A stretch of DNA of 64,000 nucleotides from Talpa occidentalis (taxonomy: Eukaryota > Chordata > Mammalia > Eulipotyphla > Talpidae), in contig NW_023605083.1 of assembly GCF_014898055.3 (NCBI RefSeq), positions 60,428,228 to 60,492,227 of the forward strand, read 5' to 3'. Each line of letters opens with the position of its first letter. Positions within the stretch are counted from its first letter, which is position 1. The translations under genes were made by a program, and so were the position numbers. The notes beneath the pieces were generated by a model, which saw only the letters and a program-made list of their open reading frames with translations, ran no database searches and was not told the DNA's origin. Of the stretch, positions 12,252 through 24,035 are shown in pieces.

Positions 12252-12638
12252 GCCGGATACAAGTTTTGCAGAAGCATTGTGAAAGAAGATGGTGTCACTT
12301 TTGTCAAACAAACCAAACTGTGTAATAAAACATTCTATGTTTGATAAGCCTTTTGTCACCAATACATCTTGATTAAATTATCATCATGCAAAACATAGAC
12401 TTGGCAGTGCCAATGCCAATATTGATACTGACCTCACCTTGCCACCTAGCACAGAAGAAATTTCTCCTTTTATTTGACTTGCTACTTTTTTTCATAAACA
12501 TGGTCCTGTACATATTTACTCGCTCACTCTCTAGCACCTAATACCCACAGATAATGGAAATAATCAGGCTATCACATTTCCTCAATATTCATCCAGCTCT
12601 GACTAGTTTTCTTATTTATAAGATATGGCATTCATGTG

Positions 12639-12795
12639 ATTTCTATTATACATTTTGCTTTTGTGGGGTAAAATTTAACACCCCTGTTTCTCAAAAAAAG
12701 AAACACTTTTGTTTTTAATGATGAGTAATAAGCGTGTCAAATGTTCGCTAAACTTGTACCTCAGAGTCTTTTCTGCCAACATAAAATTTTGCAAA
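12639..12795 (+). repeat. 157-bp direct repeat, copy 2
   Basis: Partner of 12095-12251. Flanks on both sides are unrelated to those of copy 1. No A tail or flanking duplication is evident, so retroposition is not supported. Confidence 0.93.
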
Positions 12796-13187
12796 TCAAA
12801 TAATGACCATGTAAAAAATTAATTTTCAAAATCATTTCCTGGGGTCAACATGGTGACTTCCAAGACTAGGAGTTTAATTTAATGGACAATATTGATCAGA
12901 CATCACACAGACACATGACATAAATTTATAGGTAATTTTCTCATTAAGTTGGTCAGTAAAATACTAAGATTGGTAAAAGCTATAAAGGGAGCAGTCTTTT
13001 GAACAGGTTGCTTCAATTTCAAATAATTAAGATTAATATACACAGATAGTACACTTGCAATTTAAATCTGGAGAAATTATGCGGAAAGTTGACTATCTAT
13101 CCAAGAAGAGATTTAACTGTACTTTCCTCAATATGAGTTCAGCATTTCATTATCTAAAGAATTGTATGCCAATTGCTATGCTTGTTA

Positions 13188-13449
13188 CCAGCACAATTTT
13201 TTTTTTTTTGCATAGAAGAAGAGGGGTGTAGACCAGAGGTATGGGGGACAGGTGAGAGGATTCACCCAAGTCCGAGTGGAGAACAGAATAGGGGAATTTA
13301 CTGACATACACTGCTGAGGGGAGCAGTGGGAGAGACAGGAGAGTTCTGCTGCACCATGTGGGTTGCTCCCTGGACAGAAATGGAACTCAGGCAGTAGTGA
13401 TGATAGCGCTGAGACAACCCTTAAGCCACCAGAGAGGCCTCCCAGCACA
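13188..13449 (-). mobile_element. tRNA-derived SINE (group B, diverged) with TSD
   Basis: The body occupies 13196-13441 with its A tail as a T run at the left. The shared features are the reverse of CTGCTCCCCTCAGCAG (about 13310-13325) and of GAGCAACCCACATGG (about 13355-13370). The tRNA-like head near 13380-13440 is strongly diverged, with no usable B box. An 8-bp duplication, CCAGCACA, flanks it at 13188-13195 and 13442-13449. Confidence 0.85.
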
Positions 13450-13617
13450 GTCCAACCGGACAGACAACAGTTATACCATGGAATGTTAGGAAGTAGAAGG
13501 GTACTAAGATGAAGAGTGCCTAGTTTATCCCCTAGTTTATCAGGAGAGGATAACTATGAGACAATGACTTAGGAAGAAAAAAAATGGAGTATGTTGATCC
13601 TATATGACCTTGAAGGT

Positions 13618-13765
13618 CGAAAGTCTCAGTTGCTCTAGTCTCAGGAACCTGATTTGTAAACTATGTAAACGGAATTGACTCTATTATTTGATGGCATTAG
13701 GATTCTTGTAAATATTTGACACCAGGGTTGGCATATAGTAGTAGGGATTTAATACGTATTATTTT
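13618..13765 (+). mobile_element. MIR relic
   Basis: CAGGAACCTGATTTGTAAAC, GGCATTAGGATTCTTGTAAAT and the end block GGCATATAGTAGTAGGGATT follow the MIR core-to-tail order. Diverged copy. Confidence 0.5.
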
Positions 13766-13884
13766 CTTTCCCTAAATAAAGATTAAATTAGCTTCAACAT
13801 ATCTTCTCAGTCTTGAATTAGATAAAGGATCTCTTTTCACACGAGATTTTTATTTTAAAAGGTACTGGGCAAAAAAAAGACTGA

Positions 13885-14010
13885 AAATCCGGGTCCTGGT
13901 TCCAGACACTAACCTCTCTGAGAATTTGGTCACCTCATTTCCTCTCTCTGAGTTTATTTTCCCATCAATAAAATGTGGCCTTAACAATATCACATGTCCA
14001 TCTGCTTTGG
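13885..14010 (+). mobile_element. MIR relic
   Basis: A TTGGTCACCTCATTTCCTCTC block, TCTGAGTTTATTTTCCCATC and AATAAAATGTGGCCTTAACA resemble the MIR core. It lies just downstream of another MIR-like segment in the same orientation. Confidence 0.5.
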
Positions 14011-14544
14011 TCATTTGGGGTCATTCTGTAAAGGGTATTATTGAAGTGGATATTCTGGTAATGTTCTGGCCCTAGTAGAGTCACTCAAAAGGGTCATTTA
14101 CTACAAGGAAGGGTTAGTATCCAAACCTCTTTATTCCTTCAGAATATATATTAGGAGATCTATGATAGAACTATATTTAGCTCAGAGAGAGGGACTGCAG
14201 AACCAAGAAAAGTCCAAATCTATTAAACTGCTTAGCTTTGCTGTCCATCACTCACCTCTATTCCTCTCTTGGCACACTCCTTCCACACACTGGCTGTCTG
14301 GTGAATTCCTTTTGGATGAAACACTAAATTGTATCATAAGGAAGGAAATGTCCCTTCTTATTCATCTCAGGCTGTGTTTGATATTGCTTCCTCACCCTCA
14401 CCCCAACCCCCACCCCCAGTGCCTGATCCTTAATAAGCTTTCACTGAAGAATATTAAATAGTGTTAGACAAGAAGTACAATCTGATTTGGACTTTAAAAG
14501 GACGATTCAGCTGGCAGTTCTGAGCAGTGCACAAGTAGCAACGG

Positions 14545-14645
14545 TCCTGTATTGCACTAGGCACTCGGGGTAAAACGGTGACTTGTGAAAGTCCCTGCTC
14601 TGAAGGGGTTCTAGGTCTCATAGGAGACCAAGTGTCACTAAATAA
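14545..14645 (+). mobile_element. L2 LINE 3' end relic
   Basis: The segment reads CACTAGGCACTCGGGGTAAA, ACGGTGACTTGTGAAAGTCC, CTGCTCTGAAGGGGTTCTAG. This follows the known L2 3' order (TGCTAGGCACTGGGGATA, AGTGAACAA, CCCTGCCCTCA.GGAGCTTACA). Confidence 0.6.
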
Positions 14646-14949
14646 TGTGGGGGGAGGCACAAAAGAGGAAAGTCTGGAAGTCACACGTACTCCCTGTCTT
14701 CAGCAACCTCCTTTGTGCTGGCACAGCAGCTGTCACTTGGGGGACACCCTGAGCCCTCTACTCTGTGACAGAGCCACCTTTAGAAGGCACAGCCAACAGC
14801 TTCCAATCAAAGGAAATCCTGAAAAAACAACTTCAGGGATCTGCTGCTGACTCTCCCTGTCACAGTCTTTGGCAATAAATAATACATGAAAAGGGGTCAG
14901 TGGAAGCCAAGGTGGACTTCAAAGAGGGTGGGCAACAATGTTGGACCCT

Positions 14950-15680
14950 CACTCAGCATTTACAGCATCTGCCTATTCCAGAAGTCAACTCACAGAGATT
15001 GGGATGAGAGGACTGCAACCCCCTCCCCCAGCAGCTGATTTGTGGGAACTCTGCACCTGCATTAAACAAGGGGCGAGTAGCTTGCTTGTCTCTTAAAAGC
15101 ATTTTCGCAGCTCCAAGCCTTACAGCAAGGCCTTGAATCACCACTGTGACATGTGTTCTGAGCGAGCCCCAAACAAGCGCAAACACAACAGTCTCCACTG
15201 ATCACTGCGGCAGGACTGAAGGATGGAATCCAAAGCATGAGCTCTGAGAACAGAAAGTCCCAGCGCTCGCTCTGTGCAAGTTGCCATGAGCTCCAGCCCT
15301 GCGTCCTGCAGCCAAGGATGGGTGGCCCCCGAGCAGGAAACTCTGGCAGCCTCTGCTGCGTGCTTTGCCTGCTGACAAGAGCACACCCTGGCCTTGGTTA
15401 TTGCCCTTATAAAACAGTTCAAGGAGGATGCGAGCCAAACGTTTTAAATGTGCCTGGAAGAAAAATGTTAACTATGAATCCATGCGGTAGAACAGTACAG
15501 TACAGCGGCAACAACACGCAGCAAGGCTCCCAGAGGAGGGGCTGGGAGGAAACTGCAGCTGCTGCCCAGGCTTCGGTGGCAGCTCTGTTATCAGCCACGG
15601 CTCCACTAGGGCAACAGCTGCTTCACATCGACTCTGCGACAGAATCTAAGAAATGGGTGCTCTTGCGGCTATGATCAGAG
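14950..15680. other. GC-richer unique island, possible regulatory or exon-like DNA
   Basis: About 0.7 kb without recognisable repeat, with more CpG than its neighbours and a CTTATAAAAC TATA-like motif at about 15406. Frames stay open on both strands (plus 15237-15674, minus 15138-15422). The predicted proteins show no known domain, and overlap on both strands argues for composition rather than coding. Function unknown; flagged because it stands out from surrounding AT-rich DNA. Confidence 0.3.
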
Positions 15681-16189
15681 AGTCAAAGAATCTTCAAGAA
15701 TTTTCCAACTAGGAGAGCCTGTACTAATTATTCAATTTGAATATAAATAGAGGAATAAATTTAAGTGCATAGAGGTCCTCAGTAAGATAGAGACTTTCTT
15801 ACTATAACTTATTCTCTTTCCATTCTACACTCTACAGAACAAAACAAATGCAGGTATGTTGTCTTCTGTGTCTAGTGCCTACTGCTGACCACGTGCTGGT
15901 CCTGGGTGTTTTTCCTGGATCTTATTGACTTTCCAATGAATTCAATAGTTCTATAAAGGAGTAGTAATGCCTACATCTTAAAGAAAAAGAAAGAAAAGCT
16001 GGAGATGTTTGTGCAAATTTTTTACCCAGAATGTGCTGGAACAAGCATTCACATGCAAGTGTCCCAACTCCACGCCCATGTTCTCTTCATGGTACTAAAA
16101 TGTCACTCCAATGACATAAAATGAGTCTGTTATAATCTCTGGCCTATTTACATGCATTTTCCATAATAATTCCAAAGAAGATATTCAGG

Positions 16190-16397
16190 GGGTAATTAGA
16201 ATAATCTCTAAATGTGCCTCCACCAGGACAAACCTACTTGCCCTACATGGTAGGGCCAGAAGCAAAACGCCAGCCAGAAGCAAAATAGTAAAAGGAAAAG
16301 ACAAGGCTACCCACTGGTGACATTAATACTTATTAATTATCTGCACACCTTTGCCCATACAATAAAGCAAGACTCAAAAAAAAAAAAAAAAAAAAAA
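16190..16397 (+). mobile_element. A-tailed retrocopy-like segment
   Basis: A perfect AATAAA (16361-16366) sits 9 bp before a run of 22 A (16376-16397), the arrangement of a reverse-transcribed polyadenylated RNA. The upstream 170 bp (CCAGCCAGAAGCAAAATAGT and so on) matches no repeat I know. No target-site duplication was found, and the 5' limit is arbitrary. It could be a processed pseudogene 3' UTR fragment, an LTR end or a LINE tail. Confidence 0.35.
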
Positions 16398-16429
16398 GGC
16401 AAGGATCCTAGGGGAAAGGAAACAAAATT

Positions 16430-17340
16430 ATTTTTTTAATGATTGGCTATATGAGAAAAATAGTTCAAAAAAGAATAGGTCTAATATGAGACTAAATTAA
16501 CTAAATAAAACTAAGTAGTAAATCAATAACATTTCTATATAGCAGTAACATTAATTTTAAAAATATAGTGGAAAAAGATTGATTATGTTTCTATTAAAAT
16601 ATACTTCTAGGTAGCTTTAATGAAATTTTGTGATCTATGGAAGTCAGACTTCAGAAGTTTATAGACTCGAAATGAAATTTTGTAAAATCAAGATAGATTT
16701 AAGTTCCCGGAAGGTATGAATGAAAATGATCCAAGATCTTCCTAAATTAATTATGAGCATACGGCACAATAGTGGGGTTTTTACAGTGAGAAAATGGTAC
16801 AAAGCTATCAGAAGAGAATGAATAAACAGATACATAGGATGGCTAAGAACAAGTATAAACAAGAGAGATGAGAGGAAGTTAGTCCACCAAAACATATACA
16901 ATATTATTATCATTAAAACAGGATCATATTGTCGCATGACTAGACAAACTATATCAGTAGGATATAACAAAAAGTTCTAGAACAATCTTAAGATATTATA
17001 GAAGTTAATATGTAACAATGGGAAGTGGCATAATTCAATACAGAAAAGATACAATATTCATGAAATGATATTGGGAATGGTGGCTAAAAATGTAGTGAGA
17101 AATTAGCTTTTATTTGATTAATATCCATATGTCCACCAAATCAAATCCTATGTTTCATAGAACTATGTGAAAACAAGGAAATCAGCTATTAAAAATGAAA
17201 GTAATAGTAAATATTTAAAATATCTTGAGAACAAGGCATAACTTCCAAAGAAATCATGACTGACCACAAAATATTAGACATTTTTATACCAAAGTAGAAG
17301 AGAAATATGAAATTTAAAAAGCATTTCCAACAAAGAACAT
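16430..17340 (+). mobile_element. Decayed LINE (L1/HAL1-like) coding relic
   Basis: AAATCAATAACATTTCTATA, then an AATATAGTGGAAAAAGA block and CAAGATCTTCCTAAATTAAT recall the part of L1/HAL1 ORF2 downstream of the reverse-transcriptase domain. Every frame is interrupted. A-rich and diverged, with approximate limits. Confidence 0.4.
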
Positions 17341-17397
17341 ACACATATCTGATACAGCTTATAAATCCTTTTCCTCTAACACCTTTAGCATAATCAT

Positions 17398-17723
17398 AAG
17401 AATAGCAACATAGGCCCTCCCCGGTGGCACAAGTGGGTTGAGCACAGTGCTGTGAAGCTGTCCACAGCCTCTGCAGTGCGAGTTTGATTCTAGGCCCACC
17501 AGCGAGATTCCCACATGGTGTCGCAAACCTCTCCTGTCTCGCCCGCTGCTCCCCTTAGCAGTGTATTTCGGTCCTTCTGCCTGTTCTGCTCTCTGCTCTG
17601 TCTCTGGTGAATTCTATCACCCTCCCGCACCTTTGGCCTGTATCCCAGTGCTTGTTTAAATAAATAAATAAACCTTTAAAAAATAAAAAATAATTTTTTT
17701 TTTTTTAAAAAAGAATAGCAACA
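17398..17723 (+). mobile_element. tRNA-derived SINE (group B) with 13-bp TSD
   Basis: The body occupies 17411-17710. The head is GGCCCTCCCCGGTGGCAC, followed by a decayed B box (GTTTGATTC), CTGCTCCCCTTAGCAG, CTTTGGCCTGTATCCCAG and ATAAATAAATAAACCTTT before a mixed A/T tail. A perfect duplication, AAGAATAGCAACA, flanks it at 17398-17410 and 17711-17723. Confidence 0.93.
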
Positions 17724-17744
17724 GAACCCAGTCTTACCGAGTAC

Positions 17745-17910
17745 ATACCTTTAGTTACTCAGCATCCATCATCTCATGTGGTTTATACTCAGGTGTTAAT
17801 ACTCATGGGGTTAATACTCATGTGTACAAAGTGAGAATACTGAGGTAGAGGGTGGTTTCATTATTTTGCATAAGGTCGCACAACTAACCAAAAGAAGAAA
17901 AATCAAAAGC
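17745..17910 (-). mobile_element. Probable MIR relic (reverse)
   Basis: CATCATCTCATGTGGTTTATAC, GTGAGAATACTGAGGTAGAG and GCATAAGGTCGCACAACTAAC follow the reversed MIR order. A 16-bp tandem duplication (GTTAATACTCATG twice, about 17796-17824) lies inside. Confidence 0.45.
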
Positions 17911-18084
17911 AGACACATCTACACGTAAAGCACTCAGTTTCCAACATGATGCTGCATGAAAGTTAGCAAAGGCAGTGAACACCTATTTCACAGAGGAAGG
18001 AATGTAACTGGCTAATAATCATATGATAAATGGATAACCTGCTAATAATCCAAAACATAGGTACTATTTTCAGTTAGCAAATTG

Positions 18085-18995
18085 ACCCAAATGAAAAAAA
18101 ATAATATTTAGTGCTGCTAAGGATAGATTCCTTATAGTTTGTAGAGTCAAAAACTTATAAAATCTTTCTAGAAGAGAACTGACAAGATAAATCAAAAGTT
18201 CTCAAAATATTAATAACTCTACTTCTAGAAATTTATACTGAGGAAACCATCAGAGAAATGCATAAAAGTGTTTTCATTTATAAGGATATTCATGGTAGCA
18301 CATATGTTTATAATATTTAAAATGAAGAATTTAAAGTAAGATGAATTAAATTGTGAAAGATGCAAAACAAGATGCAGTAGGCTGAATAATGCCTCCCAGC
18401 CCCCCTCCACAAAACATCCCAGTCTTAATCCTCAGAATTAAGGAATATGCTACCTTACACTGAAAATGGGAATTTGCAGATATGATTTGGTCTAGGATCT
18501 TGAGATAGGGAGATTTTCCTACATTATGGGAGGTGTGAGGAAAACAATGGAGGCACAAATTTCTTCAGAGAGGGTGGCCAGAAGGTCGGAGTCCAGGCAG
18601 TGGAAGGAGAGGGACAGGATGCCATAAAATGGCGGAGTCAGAGGCTGGAGTGATGCAGGGCTGCAGGCCAAGGCATGAGGGCAGCTGGAAAAGGCAAAGA
18701 AATAAATTGCCCCTTAAAGCACTTAGAAAAAGCACAGTCCTGCCAATACTTAGACTAGTCCACTGTGACCGATTAGGGCTTTAGATCTCCAGAACTACAA
18801 GCCAACAAGTGTATGTTCCATTAAACCACAGCATTTTTGGTAGTGTGTAACAGTGACAATAGAAAACTAATTTCAGTACTAAAACACCATTAAAATTAGA
18901 TTTCAAAAAACAGTATAGGATCAAGATAAATGTTTTTTGGAGGCAAAATTATAAAAGCTGGTATAAATATTAAATCTTAGGTTTCAACTGTTACC
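18085..18995 (+). mobile_element. HAL1/L1-like 3' relic split by an LTR
   Basis: The left part (18085-18372) contains ACTTCTAGAAATTTATACTG, GAGGAAACCATCAGAGAAATG and a TTCATGGTAGCAC block. The right part (about 18880-18995) resumes with CACCATTAAAATTAGATTTC and AGCTGGTATAAATATT. Read together they follow the HAL1 3' order as I remember it. The LTR at 18373-18875 lies between them. Family assignment is tentative. Confidence 0.45.
18373..18875 (+). mobile_element. MLT1-like (ERVL-MaLR) solo LTR
   Basis: Begins near TGCAGTAGGCTGAATAATG and has CATCCCAGTCTTAATCCTCA, GGATCTTGAGATAGGGAGAT, GAGTGATGCAGGGCTG, CCAGAACTACAAGCC and an end near GAAAACTAATTTCA. This order is typical of mammalian MaLR LTRs. 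There is no internal region or coding sequence. Ends are approximate, and no clean 5-bp duplication could be fixed. The element at 47073-47509 is a relative in the opposite orientation. Confidence 0.65.
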
Positions 18996-20545
18996 AAGAT
19001 TCAACAGATAAACGCTATTTCAAAGTGAGGTAGTGGATAAAGATGCACATTTCCAAAGGAAATGGTTATGAAATGATTACATGACTCTTAAATCTCTTAT
19101 CTACCTCTTATGTAAAAAAAAAAACATTTAATTGGGAAGTTACAAAAGAGAAATCAAGGAAGAATTTCCTTGGAGAGAACAGTTGTGATATGGGTATACA
19201 CCATGTGGGTATGTGTGTCCATAAAGTGTTTCGAGTGTGTGTATGTGTGTGTGTTTATGTTGGGGGGGGAGAGGAGTGCCTGAAACTCATCTCAAATCTC
19301 CTGAAAAGAGTTTCAACAGGACCACCCAGAAACTTGATACACGTTTCTTACATTTGGGAGTCTCACAGTTGGAAAATCTCAATGGAGAGAGCCACTAGCT
19401 TGGTTAGCTCTTCTGGTAGGGGGACTGCAGAAGAGATGGCTGTGCTGGATTCAAGTGCTTCCACCTGGAGCAAATACCAAGAGAAAAGTGAGAGAGAACC
19501 ACATGGGGTTTGAGCGCTACCCAATAGCGCTTTGGAGGTAGAATGTCCTGGAGGTAGAATGTCCCCACTAGAGACAAGCTGAAGGGGCTGAGAAAGGAGA
19601 AAATACAAGCTGGAGGAGGCCATCACTAGCATCAAAAAACAGCCAATTGCAGTTGTTGTGGAGGCCTGGTGTGGGACAAGATGTCTTGAGGACATAGTCA
19701 GGATGAGAGTGTTGACTGCAGTCATCTGCTTAGGTCAGGGAGTTGGAAGCCTGATAGTGTCAATCAGGTAAGAAATTTCAAGTTTCCCTGCTTATTTCAA
19801 CCCTGGAGGGATCTGAAATGGACTAACGTAGAAATGCAGAGCAAACGCTAATAGCAAAAGCCAACTTACTCCTTTGCTCTCTTCAGTTTTCCCTGTTGTA
19901 CCCAGTCTAGCTGATGAAGTAGAGAGGATAATTTAAAAAAAATTTTGATTAGTATAAGGACTGAGAATTATAATTTCTGAATTGTGATTGTGTTAGCTGA
20001 AAAAGGGACCATCAGCTCTCTTAGACATGAAGAGAAGAGTGATGAGACTAAAGAGTGTTTCATTTCAGGGCACAGGAGGAACTATTTCTTCTAATAAATT
20101 TTTAAGAGAAAGCAGAGAAGATGAAATAATTTTGATTTCTGATTATATGTCAAGAGTTGCTCTGTTCAAGATACTGGATATGTTTCTTAAAATGTGTAGA
20201 AAGAAAAGAAGAAAAGAGAAAAGAAAGGAAAAAAAGGCAATATACACTTTCGTTAGTAAAGTTCTTTTGGGTCAGATAGGTGGCACGTGATTTTTATTTT
20301 CTGTTGTCCCCACCTTCAAACAAACTTACATGCATCTACATCCCCATACCACAGATCCTATCCTTGGTCTCATGTCCACATAGCATGTGACTTTATTAAA
20401 GGATAGTCCCAAAGAATCATGGGGGCAAACAGACATGAAAGAGCTCTGGCCATTAAAGGACTTTGGTGTGGGGGTGGGGGGTGGCTCTTACTCCTGCTTA
20501 GTGTGCTTACAGAAACTTTTGGTATCTTATATAGTAGAATTCTTA
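18996..20545. other. Non-coding stretch with small repeats
   Basis: No gene is visible; the frames at 19190-19513 (+) and 19363-19725 (-) overlap and lack motifs. There is a GT-rich run at 19235-19254. A perfect 16-bp tandem duplication (TGGAGGTAGAATGTCC) lies at 19533-19564. The A/G-rich run at about 20200-20240 explains a lysine/arginine-rich open frame. Confidence 0.5.
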
Positions 20546-20840
20546 ATATTACCCCAAGGGGACCCCCCTGGTGGCCCAGGTGGTTGAGCGCCTCACTGTG
20601 AAGCTGTCCACAGCCTCTGCAGCGTGGGTTCGATCCCAGCCAGCCAGCGAGAATCCCACATGGCAAAGCAGAACTCTCCTGTCTCACCCGCTGCTCCCCT
20701 CAGCAGTGTATTTCGTCAGTCTGCCTGTTCTGTTCCCTGCTCTGTCTCCAGTGAATCTTCTCACCTTCCCGCACCTCTGGCCTGTACCCTGGTTCTTGTA
20801 CAAAAATAAATAAATCTTTAAAAAAATATATTAGCCCAAG
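20546..20840 (+). mobile_element. tRNA-derived SINE (group B) with TSD
   Basis: The body occupies 20559-20827 with an intact-looking B box (GGTTCGATCCC, about 20627). It carries ACTGTGAAGCTGTCCACAGC, CTGCTCCCCTCAGCAG, TCTGGCCTGTACCCTGG and AATAAATAAATCTTTA. The flanking duplication is ATATTACCCCAAG (20546-20558) against ATATTAGCCCAAG (20828-20840), one mismatch in 13. Confidence 0.93.
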
Positions 20841-23759
20841 ATTTCAGTATAGAAAGAACCCACACATGGTGGGCAGGAAATAGTTGCACAATAAAACATT
20901 GGTGGCCAAAAAAAAAATTGGCAGTTTTTAGCTTCAGTTCGTAAAACCAGGGTGGCATTTGTTAATGTGACACAGAAACTACCCAGAGACATGAAAAGTG
21001 GGTAACAGAGACAGAAAGAATCTCCCAAGGAACCCAGAGCATTAGATAAACATTTTTTATTAATCCCACTGCAACTACAGCATTCACCCTAGAGCACAAA
21101 TGTGTGGAAAATGCAAGCAAGGACAAAAAAAATAATTGGGGGAAATCCCTACTTGCAAAAGAATTCTTGGGATGAAGGAAGTGCATACTGTGTCTCAAAA
21201 CCGGTACTTATCTCCTTCTAGGTGCTTCACAAAAGTTAGTTCTCTTTTCTCCCTGGTCCCCTTCCCCCTCCCCAGTCCCCTTCATAAACATATGGGCACC
21301 TCACTGGGGTGGTTTGGCACCAGATGTCTCCTCATCTCTGCTTTCTTTATTCCATTTCAGACTCTTGGGTGAATTGTCATGCTTGATATGGTTGATTTCA
21401 AAGCCAAGTTTAGACGATGTGAATAATTAAAATCATGAAACTTAAACTCTCAAGTGAAACATTTCTGAGTCCTGCACACAGAGGAAACTTGAACATTGAA
21501 TTGGAAAGGGGAAGCCAAACCGCAGCCAAACGAAAAAGGCTACAAATCCAGCATTTTAGGTACCACAGAAAATTAAGCACAGCAGGCAGAAAGGCAGCAA
21601 AGTTTATCTTGAGTCTAGGCCAGAAGCGAGCCAGGAGGAAAACAAACATACAAACAAAACTCTTCTAGTGAAATATAGTATTCAAGTAGGTTTCACTGGA
21701 TGCCCATTCACCCTCTGGGTTGACCCCAATTAGATGATGGTTTGTCCTCCAAGGTCACTGAGCCTGAGTATTCGCAGATACAACTGGGCAATGCCATGCA
21801 TTGTCTTTAAATGCAATAGTAAATGAAAGGTCTTTGGGGAGACCCAGAATAGTTCAGAGAGTTCTGTGGTTATCCTGGTGCCTACACTCTTTAATTCTGC
21901 AAATTCATGTGCTGAAAAACTATCAAAGATCCCTCCTGATAGACATGCGGCTCTTGTGGGATCTAAGTGTTCCTTCCCTCAGACCAGCACATCCACAGGG
22001 AAAACAGACCCACACTTACCCGCACAAGCACACACAGACCCACAGCATGCTGTGGTCGGTCAGAGGCGCACAGACACATACCCCTATTCTGACATACTGA
22101 CTTTCATGAACACACAGGCTCACCCTGGCATGCACACACAATTTAAAAAAGGAACATGGAAATTCAATGTTATTAAAATCCAAGTATTTCCGAATGATGT
22201 AGACAAAGTTCTCAGTGGATTTCCCCCATTTTGGTTCCACCCATTTTTCAATGTACCTTGTAGTATTTACCTTAATGTTGTCTGCTGGGACTAGAATAAT
22301 TCAAATGCTTATGTTTTGAAAGTCCATTTCCAGAAATACAACTCAAGAAAGTAGATTGGAGCAGATTTAGAGGTATTAGCAGTGTTGCCTACTTATTAAG
22401 GTAAACACATCAAAAGAAATACAAATAATTTACTTCATGCATAAAGTTCATTATCTCTAGTGGCTAATAAACAATGTGAAAAAGAGAGGGAAAATCTTAC
22501 TACACTTGCCAATAATCTTGCTTCCTTAACACAGATAATGTCTACTGTTTGGGTAACTACATTAGAAAGCCTACACAACAGCATTCAGAGGACATTATAC
22601 TTGAAGGGCCCTCTCATTCAATCTCCTGAGTGTTCATGTTTTGTGAGTCTCTAGTGCAGAAGCTGCAGGGTCTTCCCTCCAGGAACTTAGTATGCAGATG
22701 GTAGCACACTCCCCATTTCATTCAAAATATTTGCCCTTACAACATTTACCAAGGATGTGAAAGAGGGATTGCTATTTCCCCTACTTGGCAAAAGAGGAAA
22801 TAGAACTGAATCACTCCGGAAGTAAGAGGATTCAAAGGCATGTTGGAACTGGCCTAAAAACTCTGTTGGAACAAACTGTCCTTGTGCTGGGCTCAATTCT
22901 CTGTACCACGTGCAGCACAGAAATATTCACTTACTAGCTGGAAAACAGCCTGGAAAGACATGGGCTGCTTTTTGAAGCTTAACCCGGATGGTACAGCCAA
23001 GCTTTGCCATCTCCAGGACTGGTATCATTTAGTTTTTCTTCCCTGTAACCAATGCATATAAGATGTCCTTTGGCTCAACTGGCAAAACTGCATAGAAAAC
23101 TTGCAATGGGTCCTTCTGATTTTAGCCTAGGGACTACTGTGAGGACTCACAGCTCCGCTGGCTACTTCAGAACAAACAGGTGGTACCGGCTGCAGGACTC
23201 TGCCTGAGCCTGGTGCTCAATGGGCTTCTTGCCCCCCATTCTGGAAAAGGAAGCTGATGTACCCTGTGCACCCTGGCCTTATACAAGATGAACTCAATCA
23301 ATGCTGACTTACCTCCTAAGCTAGAGCCTACCGACTAGCTCCTACCACCAATAGCTCCATTTCAGATTCTTAGCCACCATGCTGTTCGAACATGGCCACT
23401 AGAGCCACACTTGACCAAAAGCTACTAAATCTATGTTTTCAGCCAAAATCTCATGCCTGAGTTCCAGGCTTTTATCCACAACTCCCTCCTGAACATCTTC
23501 ACTACAGTGTTCTATAGACACATAATCAGCATATTAATAAACAGAAGCCATCCACACCAATAACTCCCCCCCAAACTATAGCAACAAAATCCATTCCCTA
23601 TAGATCAAGATTCAGTTAACATTTTTCTATAAAAGGTCTGATAGTCAATTTTTGTCTTTGTAGAACACATGGTCTTTGTCACAATTATCCAACTGTGTGA
23701 AAACAACCACAGATGAAACATAAATGAATATGTGGGGCGAAAATCCAATAAAACTTTAT
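20841..23759. other. Non-coding stretch, no gene seen
   Basis: Several overlapping open frames of 64-142 codons without domains. A degenerate CA-rich patch at about 22008-22140 produces threonine/histidine-rich frames. No clear transposable element was recognised by eye. Confidence 0.45.
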
Positions 23760-24035
23760 TAACAAAATTAAGGAGTAGACTGTTTTACATGTGTGTGTGT
23801 GTGTATATATATATCTATAGGATCATACCTCTTCAGATGTATATTACCACACAACTCCTAGACAACCAAGACACCCATCATCCTCCACCATAGTTCACAG
23901 GACCCCTCCCACCTTTATTACCCTCACCCTCATCTCGGGTACCCTTCATTCTAAGTCAGATTTCTAGGGTTTGTTTGGTTTGGTTTTGTCTGTTCCTTTG
24001 TTTTGTTTCTCTCTATTTAGTGGACTGTTTTGAAA
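23760..24035 (-). mobile_element. L1 3' UTR fragment (reverse)
   Basis: Reverse complement of the L1 3' UTR seen at about 1225-1480. Shared blocks read in reverse are the AAACAAAGGAACAGACAAAAC segment, CTAGAAATCTGACT, a purine-rich GGTGGGAGGGG stretch, TGGGTGTCTTGG and AATATACATCTGAAGAGGTA. A GT then AT microsatellite (23791-23814) occupies its A-tail side. Only the UTR is present. Confidence 0.78.

Noticed and set aside
15237..15674. 145-codon frame in the GC-richer island
   Set aside because: Frames are open on both strands at once, which points to composition; no domain. Kept as an island, not as a gene.
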